A stretch of 64,000 nt of DNA from Fusicatenibacter saccharivorans (GTDB lineage Bacteria; Bacillota; Clostridia; Lachnospirales; Lachnospiraceae): positions 62,001-126,000 of the forward strand of contig NZ_JAQEGR010000001.1 of the NCBI RefSeq assembly GCF_027667425.1, in the 5' to 3' direction. Under the pieces are notes generated by a model. It was not told where the DNA came from. It did not search any database and worked only from the letters and a program-made list of their open reading frames with translations. The translations under genes were made by a program, and so were the position numbers. Shown in pieces: positions 18,755-27,536 of the stretch (position 1 is its first letter; every line of letters starts with the position of its first letter).

Positions 18755-18842
18755 CGCGGGCGGCGAGTCAAAGTCCGTGCCTGCACGAGAACTTGACGAC
18801 CGCCGCGAAAACAAAAGAAATGCCGCAGTTCTGCCCTGCGGC
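18751..18842 (+). other. Tandem structured hairpins ahead of spoIVB
   Basis: Bases 18751-18811 fold on themselves almost completely: outer arms TTTTCGCGG/CCGCGAAAA, inner GTCAA/TTGAC and a tip CGTGC-CT-GCACG. A second perfect 7-bp hairpin, GCCGCAG (18822-18828) with CTGCGGC (18836-18842), ends one base before the spoIVB ribosome binding site. Confidence 0.6.
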
Positions 18843-18855
18843 GGAAAGGATGGGA

Positions 18856-20082
18856 ATGCAAATGACGAGAAAACAAAAATACCGAAGAGTCCTGCTTGCG
18901 CTGGCGGCGCTGTTTCTGATCCTCGCCGTTCTTCTTGGCTACGATGCCATGCGCGAATCCCTGCCGGATACGATGTATGTGGATGAGAACAGCGAAAGCC
19001 CGTTTCAGCCGCTCACGAAACATCCACTTCTGACGATTTCGGAAGATACGAAGGAAGCAGAAAAAACCGAATTCGGAGAAACGGGTGAAACGGTTGTAGA
19101 ATGTTCCGCCGCCGGGATCCCGCTGAAAAAGATCCGTGTGATCCAGGAAGAACGGCCGAAAGTTGCCGTCTGCGGAGCGCCGGTCGGTATCTATATGGAG
19201 ACCGACGGTGTGATGGTGATCCGTACAGCCGAAATCCGTTCGTCCGACGGAACCGTCAGCCGTCCGTCAGAAAATATTCTTCGGGAAGGCGACTATATCA
19301 CAAAAGTAAACGGACAGAGCATCCGCAGCAAGCAGGATCTGATTGATGCAGTAAAAGTATCAAACGGTTCCCCGGTGTATCTTTCCCTGCTTCGGGACGG
19401 GGAAACGATCGAAGTGCAGGTGACACCGCAGAAAAGCCAGGACGGCACCTGCCGCCTCGGGGCCTGGGTCCGCGACAATATGCAGGGAATCGGAACACTG
19501 ACTTTCGTGGAACCGGACGGAACCTTTGCAGCGCTCGGCCATGGAATCAGTGATATCGATACCGGAAAAATGCTCCAATTGAACGGCGGAGAACTGTATC
19601 TGACACAGATTCTGTCTGTGATCCCGGGAAAAGCGGGTGTACCGGGTGAACTGCAGGGCGTGATCCATTACGAAGAAAAGAACCGTATCGGGTCAGTGGC
19701 GGAGAATACCATCTACGGTATCCACGGCGTTCTGGACAGGGAAAAAAGCAGTGCACTGCCGCTTACCGTGACGGAAATTGCCTATCGGCAGGAGATCGAG
19801 ACGGGCCCGGCCACCGTGCGGATGTGCGTGGACAATACGGTAGAAGAGTATGAGGCGGAGATTACAGAAATCGATCTTGGAAGCGAGAATACGAACAAAA
19901 ATTTTGTGCTCGAAATTACCGATCAACGGCTGCTACAGAAAACCGGCGGCATCGTACAGGGAAATTCCGGCTCGCCGGTGCTCCAGAACGGAAGGCTGAT
20001 CGGCGCCATTACCCATGTTTTCGTAAACCATCCAGAAAAAGGCTACGGTGTCTTTGCGGAAAACATGCTTGCACGGAACTGA
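18856..20082 (+). CDS. spoIVB: SpoIVB peptidase (S55 serine protease, sporulation)
   Basis: A 408-residue serine peptidase with one N-terminal membrane segment (about residues 10-32). In B. subtilis it is secreted from the forespore into the intermembrane space and triggers pro-sigma-K processing. A PDZ domain lies around residues 95-185 (ILREGDYITKVNGQSIRSKQDL). The catalytic region has ALGHGISD with H229 and GNSGSPVLQNG with serines 371 and 373. ATG 18856 is chosen because GGAAAGG ends 6 bases upstream; ATG 18862 is also possible. The position just before spo0A is the classic Firmicutes order. Confidence 0.94.
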   Translation: MQMTRKQKYRRVLLALAALFLILAVLLGYDAMRESLPDTMYVDENSESPFQPLTKHPLLTISEDTKEAEKTEFGETGETVVECSAAGIPLKKIRVIQEERPKVAVCGAPVGIYMETDGVMVIRTAEIRSSDGTVSRPSENILREGDYITKVNGQSIRSKQDLIDAVKVSNGSPVYLSLLRDGETIEVQVTPQKSQDGTCRLGAWVRDNMQGIGTLTFVEPDGTFAALGHGISDIDTGKMLQLNGGELYLTQILSVIPGKAGVPGELQGVIHYEEKNRIGSVAENTIYGIHGVLDREKSSALPLTVTEIAYRQEIETGPATVRMCVDNTVEEYEAEITEIDLGSENTNKNFVLEITDQRLLQKTGGIVQGNSGSPVLQNGRLIGAITHVFVNHPEKGYGVFAENMLARN

Positions 20083-20175
20083 AAAAATATGCGTTAATTT
20101 GGTTGAAATTGTTACAAACTTCCGAATTTTTACGGAAAATGTCGATCGAATTTTCAAAAATTTACGGGAAATATA

Positions 20176-20204
20176 TTGAAAATGCGAAAAAATAAAATTA
20201 TAAT
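20176..20204 (+). promoter_or_regulatory. Sigma-A promoter of spo0A
   Basis: TTGAAA at 20176-20181, a 17-base spacer and a perfect TATAAT at 20199-20204. TGTCGAT at 20140-20146, 30 bases upstream, differs by one base from the Spo0A-box core TGTCGAA and could allow autoregulation; that last point is weak. Confidence 0.72.
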
Positions 20205-20288
20205 GTCTGTGTGATTGGAAAAAGTTCAGAAGAAAACGGATGCAGTGAAATTCCGGAAAGACTATGAGTTTTTGCAAAGGAGAGCTTT

Positions 20289-21089
20289 ATGGAAAAGATC
20301 AACATTGCCATCGCGGATGATAACGAACGCATGCAGGAAATGCTTGGGAACGTCATAAAACAGGATGACACGCTTGAACTGATCGGGCAGACCGGAAACG
20401 GAAATGATATCTACAGTATCATCCGCGACAAAGAACCGGACGTCGTACTGCTTGACATTTTCATGCCGAAGATGGATGGTCTGACTGTAATGGAGAAAGT
20501 CAATGAGGATAAAAATCTGAAAAAAAGACCTGCCTTTATCGTTGTCTCCGCCGTAGGAGAGGAGAGGATCACCGAAGATGCGTTCCGGCTCGGCGCTTAC
20601 TATTACGTCTTAAAACCGTTCGACAACGAAACTCTTCTGAACCGGATCAAAGCAACAAAAGGAATGACATCAGTAAGAAGATACCATCCAAGAAATTTTA
20701 CAAACCCCGGAAAAGAGCCGATCTGTCCGCCGGAAAACAGTCTGGAAATTGATGTGACAAATATGATCCACGAGATCGGCGTTCCTGCCCATATCAAAGG
20801 ATACCAGTACCTGCGCGATGCGATTCTGCTTTCCGTAGAGGACACGGAAATGCTCAATTCCATTACCAAGATTCTCTATCCGACCATCGCGAAACGCCAC
20901 CAGACAACGTCAAGTCGTGTCGAGCGTGCCATCCGCCATGCGATTGAAGTGGCCTGGAGCCGCGGCAAAATGGACACAATCGACGAGCTGTTCGGCTATA
21001 CCGTGAACAACCGCAAGGGTAAACCGACAAATTCTGAATTTATTGCATTAATTGCAGATAAAATACGTCTTGAACTGAAAAATCAGTAA
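20289..21089 (+). CDS. spo0A: Sporulation master regulator Spo0A
   Basis: A 266-residue response regulator that decides entry into sporulation. The receiver domain has the acidic pair D10/D11, phospho-acceptor D56 in VVLLDIFMPKMDG and K109 in VLKPFDNE. A linker leads to the Spo0A DNA-binding domain (from about residue 155), whose recognition helix SRVERAIRHAIEVAWSRG is nearly invariant in the family. AAGGAG is 8 bases ahead of the ATG. It is expressed from its own promoter. Confidence 0.97.
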   Translation: MEKINIAIADDNERMQEMLGNVIKQDDTLELIGQTGNGNDIYSIIRDKEPDVVLLDIFMPKMDGLTVMEKVNEDKNLKKRPAFIVVSAVGEERITEDAFRLGAYYYVLKPFDNETLLNRIKATKGMTSVRRYHPRNFTNPGKEPICPPENSLEIDVTNMIHEIGVPAHIKGYQYLRDAILLSVEDTEMLNSITKILYPTIAKRHQTTSSRVERAIRHAIEVAWSRGKMDTIDELFGYTVNNRKGKPTNSEFIALIADKIRLELKNQ

Positions 21090-21161
21090 AAAGTAACAAA
21101 AAAATCCGAACAAACGGAGAAATTACAGAAGTTTAGACTTTTTTTTCTGGACAAAGTACGG

Positions 21162-21167
21162 TATAAT
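21162..21167 (+). promoter_or_regulatory. Probable -10 element for glgA
   Basis: A perfect TATAAT lies 114 bases ahead of glgA. The -35 position is occupied by a T tract rather than TTGACA, so an activator or weak activity is possible. The long leader has no obvious riboswitch. Confidence 0.45.
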
Positions 21168-21281
21168 ACAGACAGGACGTTGATTATCCTTTCGCGTTTC
21201 ATAGGATCGTGACAAAAAGGAAGGAATTACAGAAAAACAAAGATGCGATAATCAGCATGAAATTACAGGAGGATTCTTTTC

Positions 21282-22724
21282 ATGAAAAATATTTTGTTCG
21301 TGGCTTCAGAGTGTGTACCGTTCATCAAAACAGGCGGTCTGGCGGATGTAGTAGGTTCTCTGCCGAAGTACTTCCCGAAAGAGTATTTTGATGTGCGCGT
21401 GGTGATTCCAAAATACGCAGGAATCAAAGAACAGTTTAAAAATCAGATGCGGTATGTGACAAACTTCTACATGGATCTGAACTGGAGACAGCAGTATGTC
21501 GGCATTTTCGAGATGGAATATGAAGGCATCAAATTCTACTTTATCGACAACGAGGAGCATTTCGGAGGAAGCACTCCATATGCGGGCATGCCGTGGGATC
21601 TGGAAAAATTTGCTTACTTCAGCAAAGCAGCGCTTTCCATTTTACCGACCATCGGCTTCCGCCCGGATCTCATCCACTGCCACGACTGGCAGACCGGTCT
21701 CGTTCCGGTTTACCTGCACGAGCGTTTCCAGGCAGATGAATTCTATCGGGGAATCAAAACCGTCATGACGATCCACAACCTGAAATTCCAGGGCATCTGG
21801 GACCGCAAGACGATTCAGAGCATTACCGGCCTTTCCGACTACTACTTCACACCGGATAAGCTGGAGTTCAAACACGATGCCAGCTACTTGAAGGGCGGTC
21901 TGGTTTACGCAGATGCGATCACCACCGTCAGCAATACATACGCGCAGGAGATTCAGACCCCGTTCTATGGCGAAGGACTCGACGGTCTGATGTGTGCAAG
22001 AGCAAACGATCTGCGCGGTATTGTAAACGGACTCGACTACAATGAGTGGAACCCGGAGACAGACGCTCAGATTGCAAAGAATTTCAATGTAAAGAACTTC
22101 CGTAAAGAGAAAGTGAAAAATAAACTGGCACTGCAGGAGGAGTTAGGACTCGAGGTCAATCCGAAGACGATGATGATCGGTATCGTATCCCGGCTGACCG
22201 ATCAGAAGGGCTTCGACCTCATCAGCTATATGATGGATGAGATGTGCCAGGATGCCGTACAGTTTGTGATCCTTGGAACCGGCGAGGAGCGCTACGAGAA
22301 CATGTTCCGCCACTTCGCATGGAAATACGACAAGAAGGTTTCGGCAAACATCTACTATTCTGATGCAATGTCACACAAGATCTATGCATCCTGCGATGCC
22401 TTCCTGATGCCGTCCCTGTTTGAGCCATGCGGACTCTCCCAGCTCATGAGCCTCCGCTACGGAACCCTTCCGATCGTCCGCGAGACCGGCGGCCTCAAAG
22501 ACACCGTAGAGCCGTACAATGAGTACGAGGGAACAGGAACTGGATTCAGCTTCACAAACTACAATGCGCATGAGATGATGGGTACCGTGCGGTACGCAGA
22601 GCGCATCTATTACGACAAAAAACGCGAGTGGAACAAGATGATCGACCGCGCAATGGCACAGGATTTCTCCTGGGCGAATTCCGCAAAACAGTACGAGGAA
22701 ATGTACAACTGGCTGATCGGATAA
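21282..22724 (+). CDS. glgA: Glycogen synthase (ADP-glucose type, GT5)
   Basis: A 480-residue glycosyltransferase that extends alpha-1,4-glucan from ADP-glucose. The KTGGLADVVG motif (residues 16-25) binds the nucleotide sugar; the C-terminal lobe has GIVSRLTDQKGFDLI and EPCGLSQLMSLRYGTLPIVRETGGL. AGGAGG precedes the start. It stands alone, away from other glycogen genes in the window. Confidence 0.95.
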   Translation: MKNILFVASECVPFIKTGGLADVVGSLPKYFPKEYFDVRVVIPKYAGIKEQFKNQMRYVTNFYMDLNWRQQYVGIFEMEYEGIKFYFIDNEEHFGGSTPYAGMPWDLEKFAYFSKAALSILPTIGFRPDLIHCHDWQTGLVPVYLHERFQADEFYRGIKTVMTIHNLKFQGIWDRKTIQSITGLSDYYFTPDKLEFKHDASYLKGGLVYADAITTVSNTYAQEIQTPFYGEGLDGLMCARANDLRGIVNGLDYNEWNPETDAQIAKNFNVKNFRKEKVKNKLALQEELGLEVNPKTMMIGIVSRLTDQKGFDLISYMMDEMCQDAVQFVILGTGEERYENMFRHFAWKYDKKVSANIYYSDAMSHKIYASCDAFLMPSLFEPCGLSQLMSLRYGTLPIVRETGGLKDTVEPYNEYEGTGTGFSFTNYNAHEMMGTVRYAERIYYDKKREWNKMIDRAMAQDFSWANSAKQYEEMYNWLIG

Positions 22725-22747
22725 GCTGGTCTGCATTCTGAAAAATA

Positions 22748-22803
22748 AGAAAAAAATCCCGAAATGGCAGAAGAGGAAAGAAAAGCCGTTTCGGGATTTT
22801 TTT
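22748..22803 (+). terminator. Rho-independent terminator after glgA
   Basis: AAATCCCGAAATGGC pairs with GCCGTTTCGGGATTT, followed by T residues; the A run on the left could make it work in both directions. Confidence 0.88.
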
Positions 22804-22921
22804 GCAGTATTTTTGGGTTGCGGCAGGAGAGTGGAATATGCTACACTTGTGCATAAGGATATATTCGAAGCAACTCCGGTGCAGAGGATTTGGGGGCTGA
22901 AAAAAGACACAAGAAAAACAG

Positions 22922-22950
22922 TTGACAACAAAGCAGATTTGTAATAGTAT
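22922..22950 (+). promoter_or_regulatory. Sigma-A promoter of recA
   Basis: TTGACA at 22922-22927, 17 bases, then TAGTAT at 22945-22950. Confidence 0.75.
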
Positions 22951-22960
22951 GTATACAGAA

Positions 22961-22976
22961 GCGAACGAACGTTCGC
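22961..22976 (+). promoter_or_regulatory. LexA (SOS) operator of recA
   Basis: The site has the form CGAAC-N4-GTTCG, the Gram-positive LexA box, extended by one more matched G/C on each side. It begins 11 bases after the -10 element, so bound LexA would block initiation. SOS control of recA is established in Firmicutes; here it is read from the site alone. Confidence 0.85.
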
Positions 22977-22997
22977 ATGGTAAGGAGAATATTCAGT

Positions 22998-24065
22998 ATG
23001 GGAAATAATAACGAAGATAAACTGCGTGCACTCGATGCCGCACTTGGACAGATTGAAAAACAGTACGGAAAAGGAGCTGTCATGAAGCTCGGAGATTCCG
23101 CAGCAAACATGAACGTGGAAACCATCCCGACCGGCTCTTTAAGCCTGGATATCGCACTCGGCCTTGGCGGTGTGCCGAAGGGAAGAATCATCGAGGTATA
23201 TGGACCGGAGTCTTCCGGTAAAACAACCGTAGCGCTCCACATGGTAGCCGAAGTACAGAAACGCGGCGGAATCGCCGGCTTCATCGATGCAGAGCATGCG
23301 CTCGATCCGGCCTATGCCAAAAACATCGGTGTTGATATTGAAAACCTTTATATCTCACAGCCGGACAACGGCGAGCAGGCACTTGAGATCACCGAGACGA
23401 TGGTCCGTTCCGGTGCGGTAGACATCATCATCGTGGACTCTGTTGCAGCCCTCGTTCCAAAAGCCGAGATCGACGGCGACATGGGAGATTCCCACGTCGG
23501 ACTGCAGGCGCGTCTGATGTCTCAGGCACTCCGGAAACTGACTGCAGCGATCAGCAAATCCAATTGTATTGTTATCTTTATCAACCAGCTGCGTGAAAAA
23601 GTCGGTGTCATGTTCGGAAATCCGGAGACCACAACCGGCGGCCGTGCACTGAAATTCTATTCTTCCATCCGTCTCGATGTCAGAAGAATTGAAGCCTTAA
23701 AGCAGGGCGGAGAGATGGTCGGAAACCGTACCAGAATCAAAGTCGTGAAAAACAAAGTAGCTCCGCCGTTCCGCGAGGCAGAATTTGATATCATGTTCGG
23801 AAAAGGAATCTCCAAAGAAGGAGATGTTCTGGATCTGGCAGCTTCCGTCGGCATCGTACAGAAGAGCGGCGCATGGTTCGCATACGGCGGCGACAAGATC
23901 GGCCAGGGACGCGAAAATGCGAAAGCATACCTGCGCGAGCATCCGGAAATCATGGATGAGATCGAGCACAAAGTGCGCGTGGCTTACGGCCTGATCAAGG
24001 AAGAAGCGCCGGAAGGCACAGAAGAAACAGCAGCAGTTCCGGAAACCGAAGGAGACGACGAATAA
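22998..24065 (+). CDS. recA: Recombinase RecA
   Basis: A 355-residue strand-exchange ATPase and co-protease for LexA. Walker A GPESSGKTT is at residues 69-77; the DNA loops and the INQLREKVGVMFGNPETTTGG motif are intact, and the acidic C-terminal tail is normal. ATG 22998 is fixed by AAGGAG 10 bases upstream; an in-frame extension back to 22977 would run into the LexA box. recX follows with no gap. Confidence 0.98.
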   Translation: MGNNNEDKLRALDAALGQIEKQYGKGAVMKLGDSAANMNVETIPTGSLSLDIALGLGGVPKGRIIEVYGPESSGKTTVALHMVAEVQKRGGIAGFIDAEHALDPAYAKNIGVDIENLYISQPDNGEQALEITETMVRSGAVDIIIVDSVAALVPKAEIDGDMGDSHVGLQARLMSQALRKLTAAISKSNCIVIFINQLREKVGVMFGNPETTTGGRALKFYSSIRLDVRRIEALKQGGEMVGNRTRIKVVKNKVAPPFREAEFDIMFGKGISKEGDVLDLAASVGIVQKSGAWFAYGGDKIGQGRENAKAYLREHPEIMDEIEHKVRVAYGLIKEEAPEGTEETAAVPETEGDDE

Positions 24066-24692
24066 ATGTTTGTGACAGAGATTCGTCCTCTGAATAAAAA
24101 GAAATCACGGATCCTCTTCGATGACGGAGAGGATCTGGTTCTTTATAACGGGGAAATCCGCGCTTCCCGCATCAAAGAGCAGGAGGAGCTTCCCGATGAG
24201 GTTTACGAAAAGCTGGCAGGGGAAGTGCTGACTAAAAGGGCCAAACACCGCGCGATGTATCTGCTGCTCAGACAGATGCGGACGAAAAAAGAGCTGGAAG
24301 ATAAGTTACGAAAAGACGGCTATCCCGAGAGAGCCATTGAAGAGGCTGTCTCGTACGTGGAGAGCTTTCACTATATCGACGACCGCGCATACGTGGAGCA
24401 GTATCTTGCGGGCAGCGGTGCGAAAAAAGGGAAAAAGGCAGTCCTCTATGCGCTGGCACAGAAAGGCGTGGACCGGGAACTGGTGGAATCCGTCCTGGAA
24501 GAGCAGGAGGATGCCCGCGATGAGTATGAACTTGCAAAAAGTGCCGCCTTCGCAAAGCTCGGCACGCCGCACCGGCTGGATGAAAAAGAGTACCGCCGTG
24601 CCGCCGGTTTTCTGACGCGGAAGGGATTCGGCAGTTTCGAAATCCGTCGGGCACTGGAAGAATACCAAGATTCCGCTGACGAAGAATCCTGA
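24066..24692 (+). CDS. recX: Regulatory protein RecX
   Basis: A 208-residue modulator of RecA filaments. Three-helix RecX repeats are visible: ALRAMYLLLRQ-like helices with RTKKELEDKLRKDGYPERAIEEAV, YIDDRAYVEQYL, and a third with GVDRELVESVLEE. The start codon directly follows the recA stop, so the pair is coupled and would share LexA control. Confidence 0.92.
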   Translation: MFVTEIRPLNKKKSRILFDDGEDLVLYNGEIRASRIKEQEELPDEVYEKLAGEVLTKRAKHRAMYLLLRQMRTKKELEDKLRKDGYPERAIEEAVSYVESFHYIDDRAYVEQYLAGSGAKKGKKAVLYALAQKGVDRELVESVLEEQEDARDEYELAKSAAFAKLGTPHRLDEKEYRRAAGFLTRKGFGSFEIRRALEEYQDSADEES

Positions 24693-24761
24693 ATATTCCC
24701 GGCGATTCCGCCACATGCCGCGAAATTATGTGCAATAAATTACATGAATATTTTTAAAACA

Positions 24762-24790
24762 TTGACAAATTTGTGAAAACAGTATAAAAT
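24762..24790 (+). promoter_or_regulatory. Sigma-A promoter of rny
   Basis: TTGACA at 24762-24767, 17 bases, then TAAAAT at 24785-24790. Confidence 0.72.
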
Positions 24791-24840
24791 TGTAGTGTTG
24801 TAAATGTGCAATGAAAACTAAATAAGGAGGTGCTCCGGTA

Positions 24841-26406
24841 ATGGGTACAGGTATTACAATTCTGCTGGTATTCATTGCTGTAGTAGTCACGCTGCTTATT
24901 GCGGTTCCTGTTACCAGGAAAATTGCTGTGGACAATAAAATCAAGCAGAATGCTGAGAAAATTGGCACAGCGGAAGAAAAGGCGAGAAACATCATAGATG
25001 AAGCACTGAAAACTGCCGAAACTAAGAAACGGGAAGCCCTGCTGGAGGCGAAGGAGGAGTCTCTTCGTACGAAGAATGAAGTAGAAAAAGAGACCCGAGA
25101 GCGCAGAGCGGAACTGCAGAAATATGAGAAGCGCGTTTTATCGAAAGAAGAATCTGTAGATAAAAAAGCGGACGTATTGGAGCGTCGTGAAAACGAAATT
25201 GCAGCAAAAGAGGCAAGCGTCAGAAAGAAAGAAAAGGAAGTAGACGGTCTACACGAAAAAGGAGTACAGGAACTGGAAAGAATTTCCGGTTTTACCTCCG
25301 AGGAAGCAAAAGAGTATCTGTTAAAATCTGTGGAAGACGAAGTAAAAATCGACACAGCAAAGCTCTACAAAGAGCTGGAGAGCAGAGCAAAAGAGGAAGC
25401 AGGCCGTAAGGCAAAAGAGTATGTGGTAACAGCTATTCAGAAATGTGCTGTCGATCACGTATCCGAGAGTACCATCTCCGTGGTACAGCTTCCGAGCGAT
25501 GAAATGAAAGGCCGCATCATCGGCCGTGAAGGACGAAACATCCGTACACTCGAAACCATGACAGGCGTTGACCTGATCATCGACGATACACCGGAAGCAG
25601 TCGTTCTTTCCTCATTCGATCCGATCCGCCGTGAGGTGGCAAGAATTGCTCTGGAAAAACTGATCGTAGACGGAAGAATCCATCCGGCCCGCATCGAAGA
25701 GATGGTAGAAAAGGCCCGCAAAGAAGTAGAACAGAATATTCGCGAGGAAGGCGAGGCAGCCGCACTGGAAGTCGGTGTACACGGACTTCATCCGGAGCTG
25801 ATCCGTCTCCTTGGAAGAATGAAATTCCGTTCCAGCTACGGACAGAATGCATTAAAGCATTCGATCGAGGTAGCACAGCTTTCCGGTCTCCTCGCAGGAG
25901 AGGTAGGATGCGATGTCCGCATGGCAAAACGTGCCGGACTGCTTCATGATATCGGTAAATCCATCGACCATGAGGTAGAAGGATCTCACATTCAGATCGG
26001 TGCAGATCTCTGCAAAAAGTACAAAGAATCTCAGATTGTGATCAACACAGTAGAATCACATCACGGGGATGTAGAGCCCCAGTCTCTGATTGCATGTATC
26101 GTTCAGGCAGCGGATGCAATTTCCGCAGCAAGACCGGGTGCAAGAAGAGAAACACTCGAAACATATACCAACAGATTAAAACAGTTGGAAGACATCACGA
26201 ATTCGTTCAAGGGTGTCGAAAAATCTTTTGCTATTCAGGCTGGTAGAGAAGTCCGCATCATGGTTGTTCCTGAGCAGGTATCCGATTCTGAAATGGTACT
26301 GCTCGCAAGGGATATCTCGAAACAGATCGAAGCTGAACTGGAATACCCGGGACAGATCAAGGTCAATGTTATCCGCGAGAGCCGTGTAACGGATTACGCG
26401 AAATAA
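24841..26406 (+). CDS. rny: Ribonuclease Y
   Basis: A 521-residue membrane-anchored endoribonuclease that starts mRNA decay. Residues 5-25 form the membrane anchor and about 35-200 a long coiled coil. A KH domain (QLPSDEMKGRIIGREGRNIRT) follows, then an HD hydrolase domain with LLHDIGKSIDHE, whose H369/D370 pair binds metal. Length and layout match B. subtilis RNase Y. AAGGAGG precedes the ATG. Confidence 0.96.
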   Translation: MGTGITILLVFIAVVVTLLIAVPVTRKIAVDNKIKQNAEKIGTAEEKARNIIDEALKTAETKKREALLEAKEESLRTKNEVEKETRERRAELQKYEKRVLSKEESVDKKADVLERRENEIAAKEASVRKKEKEVDGLHEKGVQELERISGFTSEEAKEYLLKSVEDEVKIDTAKLYKELESRAKEEAGRKAKEYVVTAIQKCAVDHVSESTISVVQLPSDEMKGRIIGREGRNIRTLETMTGVDLIIDDTPEAVVLSSFDPIRREVARIALEKLIVDGRIHPARIEEMVEKARKEVEQNIREEGEAAALEVGVHGLHPELIRLLGRMKFRSSYGQNALKHSIEVAQLSGLLAGEVGCDVRMAKRAGLLHDIGKSIDHEVEGSHIQIGADLCKKYKESQIVINTVESHHGDVEPQSLIACIVQAADAISAARPGARRETLETYTNRLKQLEDITNSFKGVEKSFAIQAGREVRIMVVPEQVSDSEMVLLARDISKQIEAELEYPGQIKVNVIRESRVTDYAK

Positions 26407-26446
26407 AAGACTTTCTACGAAACAATTTAATAACGAAATCAAAAAG

Positions 26447-26486
26447 AGGCTGTGGACATGAGCAATCATGTTCCACAGCCTTTTCA
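26447..26486 (+). terminator. Bidirectional terminator between rny and the AraC gene
   Basis: GGCTGTGGACATG pairs with CATGTTCCACAGCC (one bulge). T runs follow on the + strand (TTTT) and on the - strand (CTCTTTTT), serving both converging genes. Confidence 0.85.
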
Positions 26487-26518
26487 GTGTGTATAAGAAC
26501 AGTAAATTTCAAAAGAAT

Positions 26519-27349
26519 TTATACGTGCCGTATCCGGTTCGAGCGCATTTTCTGAGGTGTAGAGCCATACAGCTTTTTGAAGGTCCGCATAAAAATTTTG
26601 TAATTCGACAGCCCGTTTTTCTCCATCAGTACCGTGATCGTTTCGTCGGAATTCTGTAAATCTTCGTACAGGTGCATCGTGCGCACATCGTTCAGATATT
26701 CGAGAAAGGTCTGTCCGGTATACTTTTTAAAGAGCCGGCAGAAATACTCCTTCGAGAGCGCCAGGGAATCCGCGGCTGTTTCGAGGCTTAACGGTTCCGG
26801 GTAATGCACTTTCACCCAGTTCATAACGTGTGTCACGCGCTGCAGATCGCGCTGTGAACCCGTGAGGGATGCCGAAGGGATCTGGTGGGAATACGACCGG
26901 CAGAGATGGTACAGAAATTCGTACAGTCGTGAGGTAAAGAGAAGCTGGTATGAATCGGAAGGATTCTGCCGGATCTCGTTCATCTCCGAGAGCAGTGCGC
27001 GGAGCGGAGCCGGCTGTTCCGAGTAGGGAATGATCGTGTCGAAACGCATCGTATCAAAGTCCGGCAGATATTGGCGCATCTGGCTTGCGGAAATCTGCAG
27101 CAGAAGATATGTACAGGTGTTGGAGCGCGTCATATGGAGGTCGCCGGAGTTGATGATAATCAGATCGCCCTCGTTTAACCGATACTCCGTTGCCTGGACA
27201 ATCGCGGAAAACTGTCCCCTGATCAGATAGAGAATTTCCACATATTCGTGCCAGTGCGCCGGAAAAACAAAAGCGGGCGCATCCTGCAGCTCAAAACGGA
27301 CGTGCAGCAGATCGGTTTCGTGTATTGTTTCGTAAAAGCAGGATTCCAT
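26519..27349 (-). CDS. AraC-family regulator with cupin-like sensor domain
   Basis: A 276-residue regulator. The N-terminal half resembles an AraC-type cupin for sugar sensing (FPAHWHEYVEILYLIRGQF near residues 28-46). The C-terminal 100 residues hold two helix-turn-helices, LSLETAADSLALSKEYFCRLFKKYTGQTF and ITVLMEKNGLSNYKIFMRTFKKLYGSTP. ATG 27349 is chosen because GGAGG stands 6 bases upstream; the frame stays open further upstream. It is divergent from the GH3 gene and probably controls it. Its inducer is unknown. Confidence 0.9.
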   Translation of the reverse strand: MESCFYETIHETDLLHVRFELQDAPAFVFPAHWHEYVEILYLIRGQFSAIVQATEYRLNEGDLIIINSGDLHMTRSNTCTYLLLQISASQMRQYLPDFDTMRFDTIIPYSEQPAPLRALLSEMNEIRQNPSDSYQLLFTSRLYEFLYHLCRSYSHQIPSASLTGSQRDLQRVTHVMNWVKVHYPEPLSLETAADSLALSKEYFCRLFKKYTGQTFLEYLNDVRTMHLYEDLQNSDETITVLMEKNGLSNYKIFMRTFKKLYGSTPQKMRSNRIRHV

Positions 27350-27407
27350 AAGTACCTCCAGGATGTGATAGAAATATACGTCAATTATAATCAAAAAAGA
27401 TAAGAAT

Positions 27408-27436
27408 ATTGTACCAGAAATTGGGCGAAATATCAA
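27408..27436 (-). promoter_or_regulatory. Promoter of the AraC-family gene (minus strand)
   Basis: Reading the minus strand: TTGATA (27436-27431), 17 bases, then TACAAT (27413-27408) with TG one base upstream (extended -10). Confidence 0.65.
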
Positions 27437-27536
27437 TATCAACCAGAGAAAGGACAAGAAAGGAACTAGAAGTTACACGAAAAAGGGAAGATAATGGAGA
27501 CATTAGCACGAAACAAAGTTTGGGAGGAACAAAGAC

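Noticed and set aside
21090..21281. A riboswitch in the long leader of glgA
   Set aside because: I see no conserved aptamer core and only one very small hairpin (TCCG/CGGA) far upstream.
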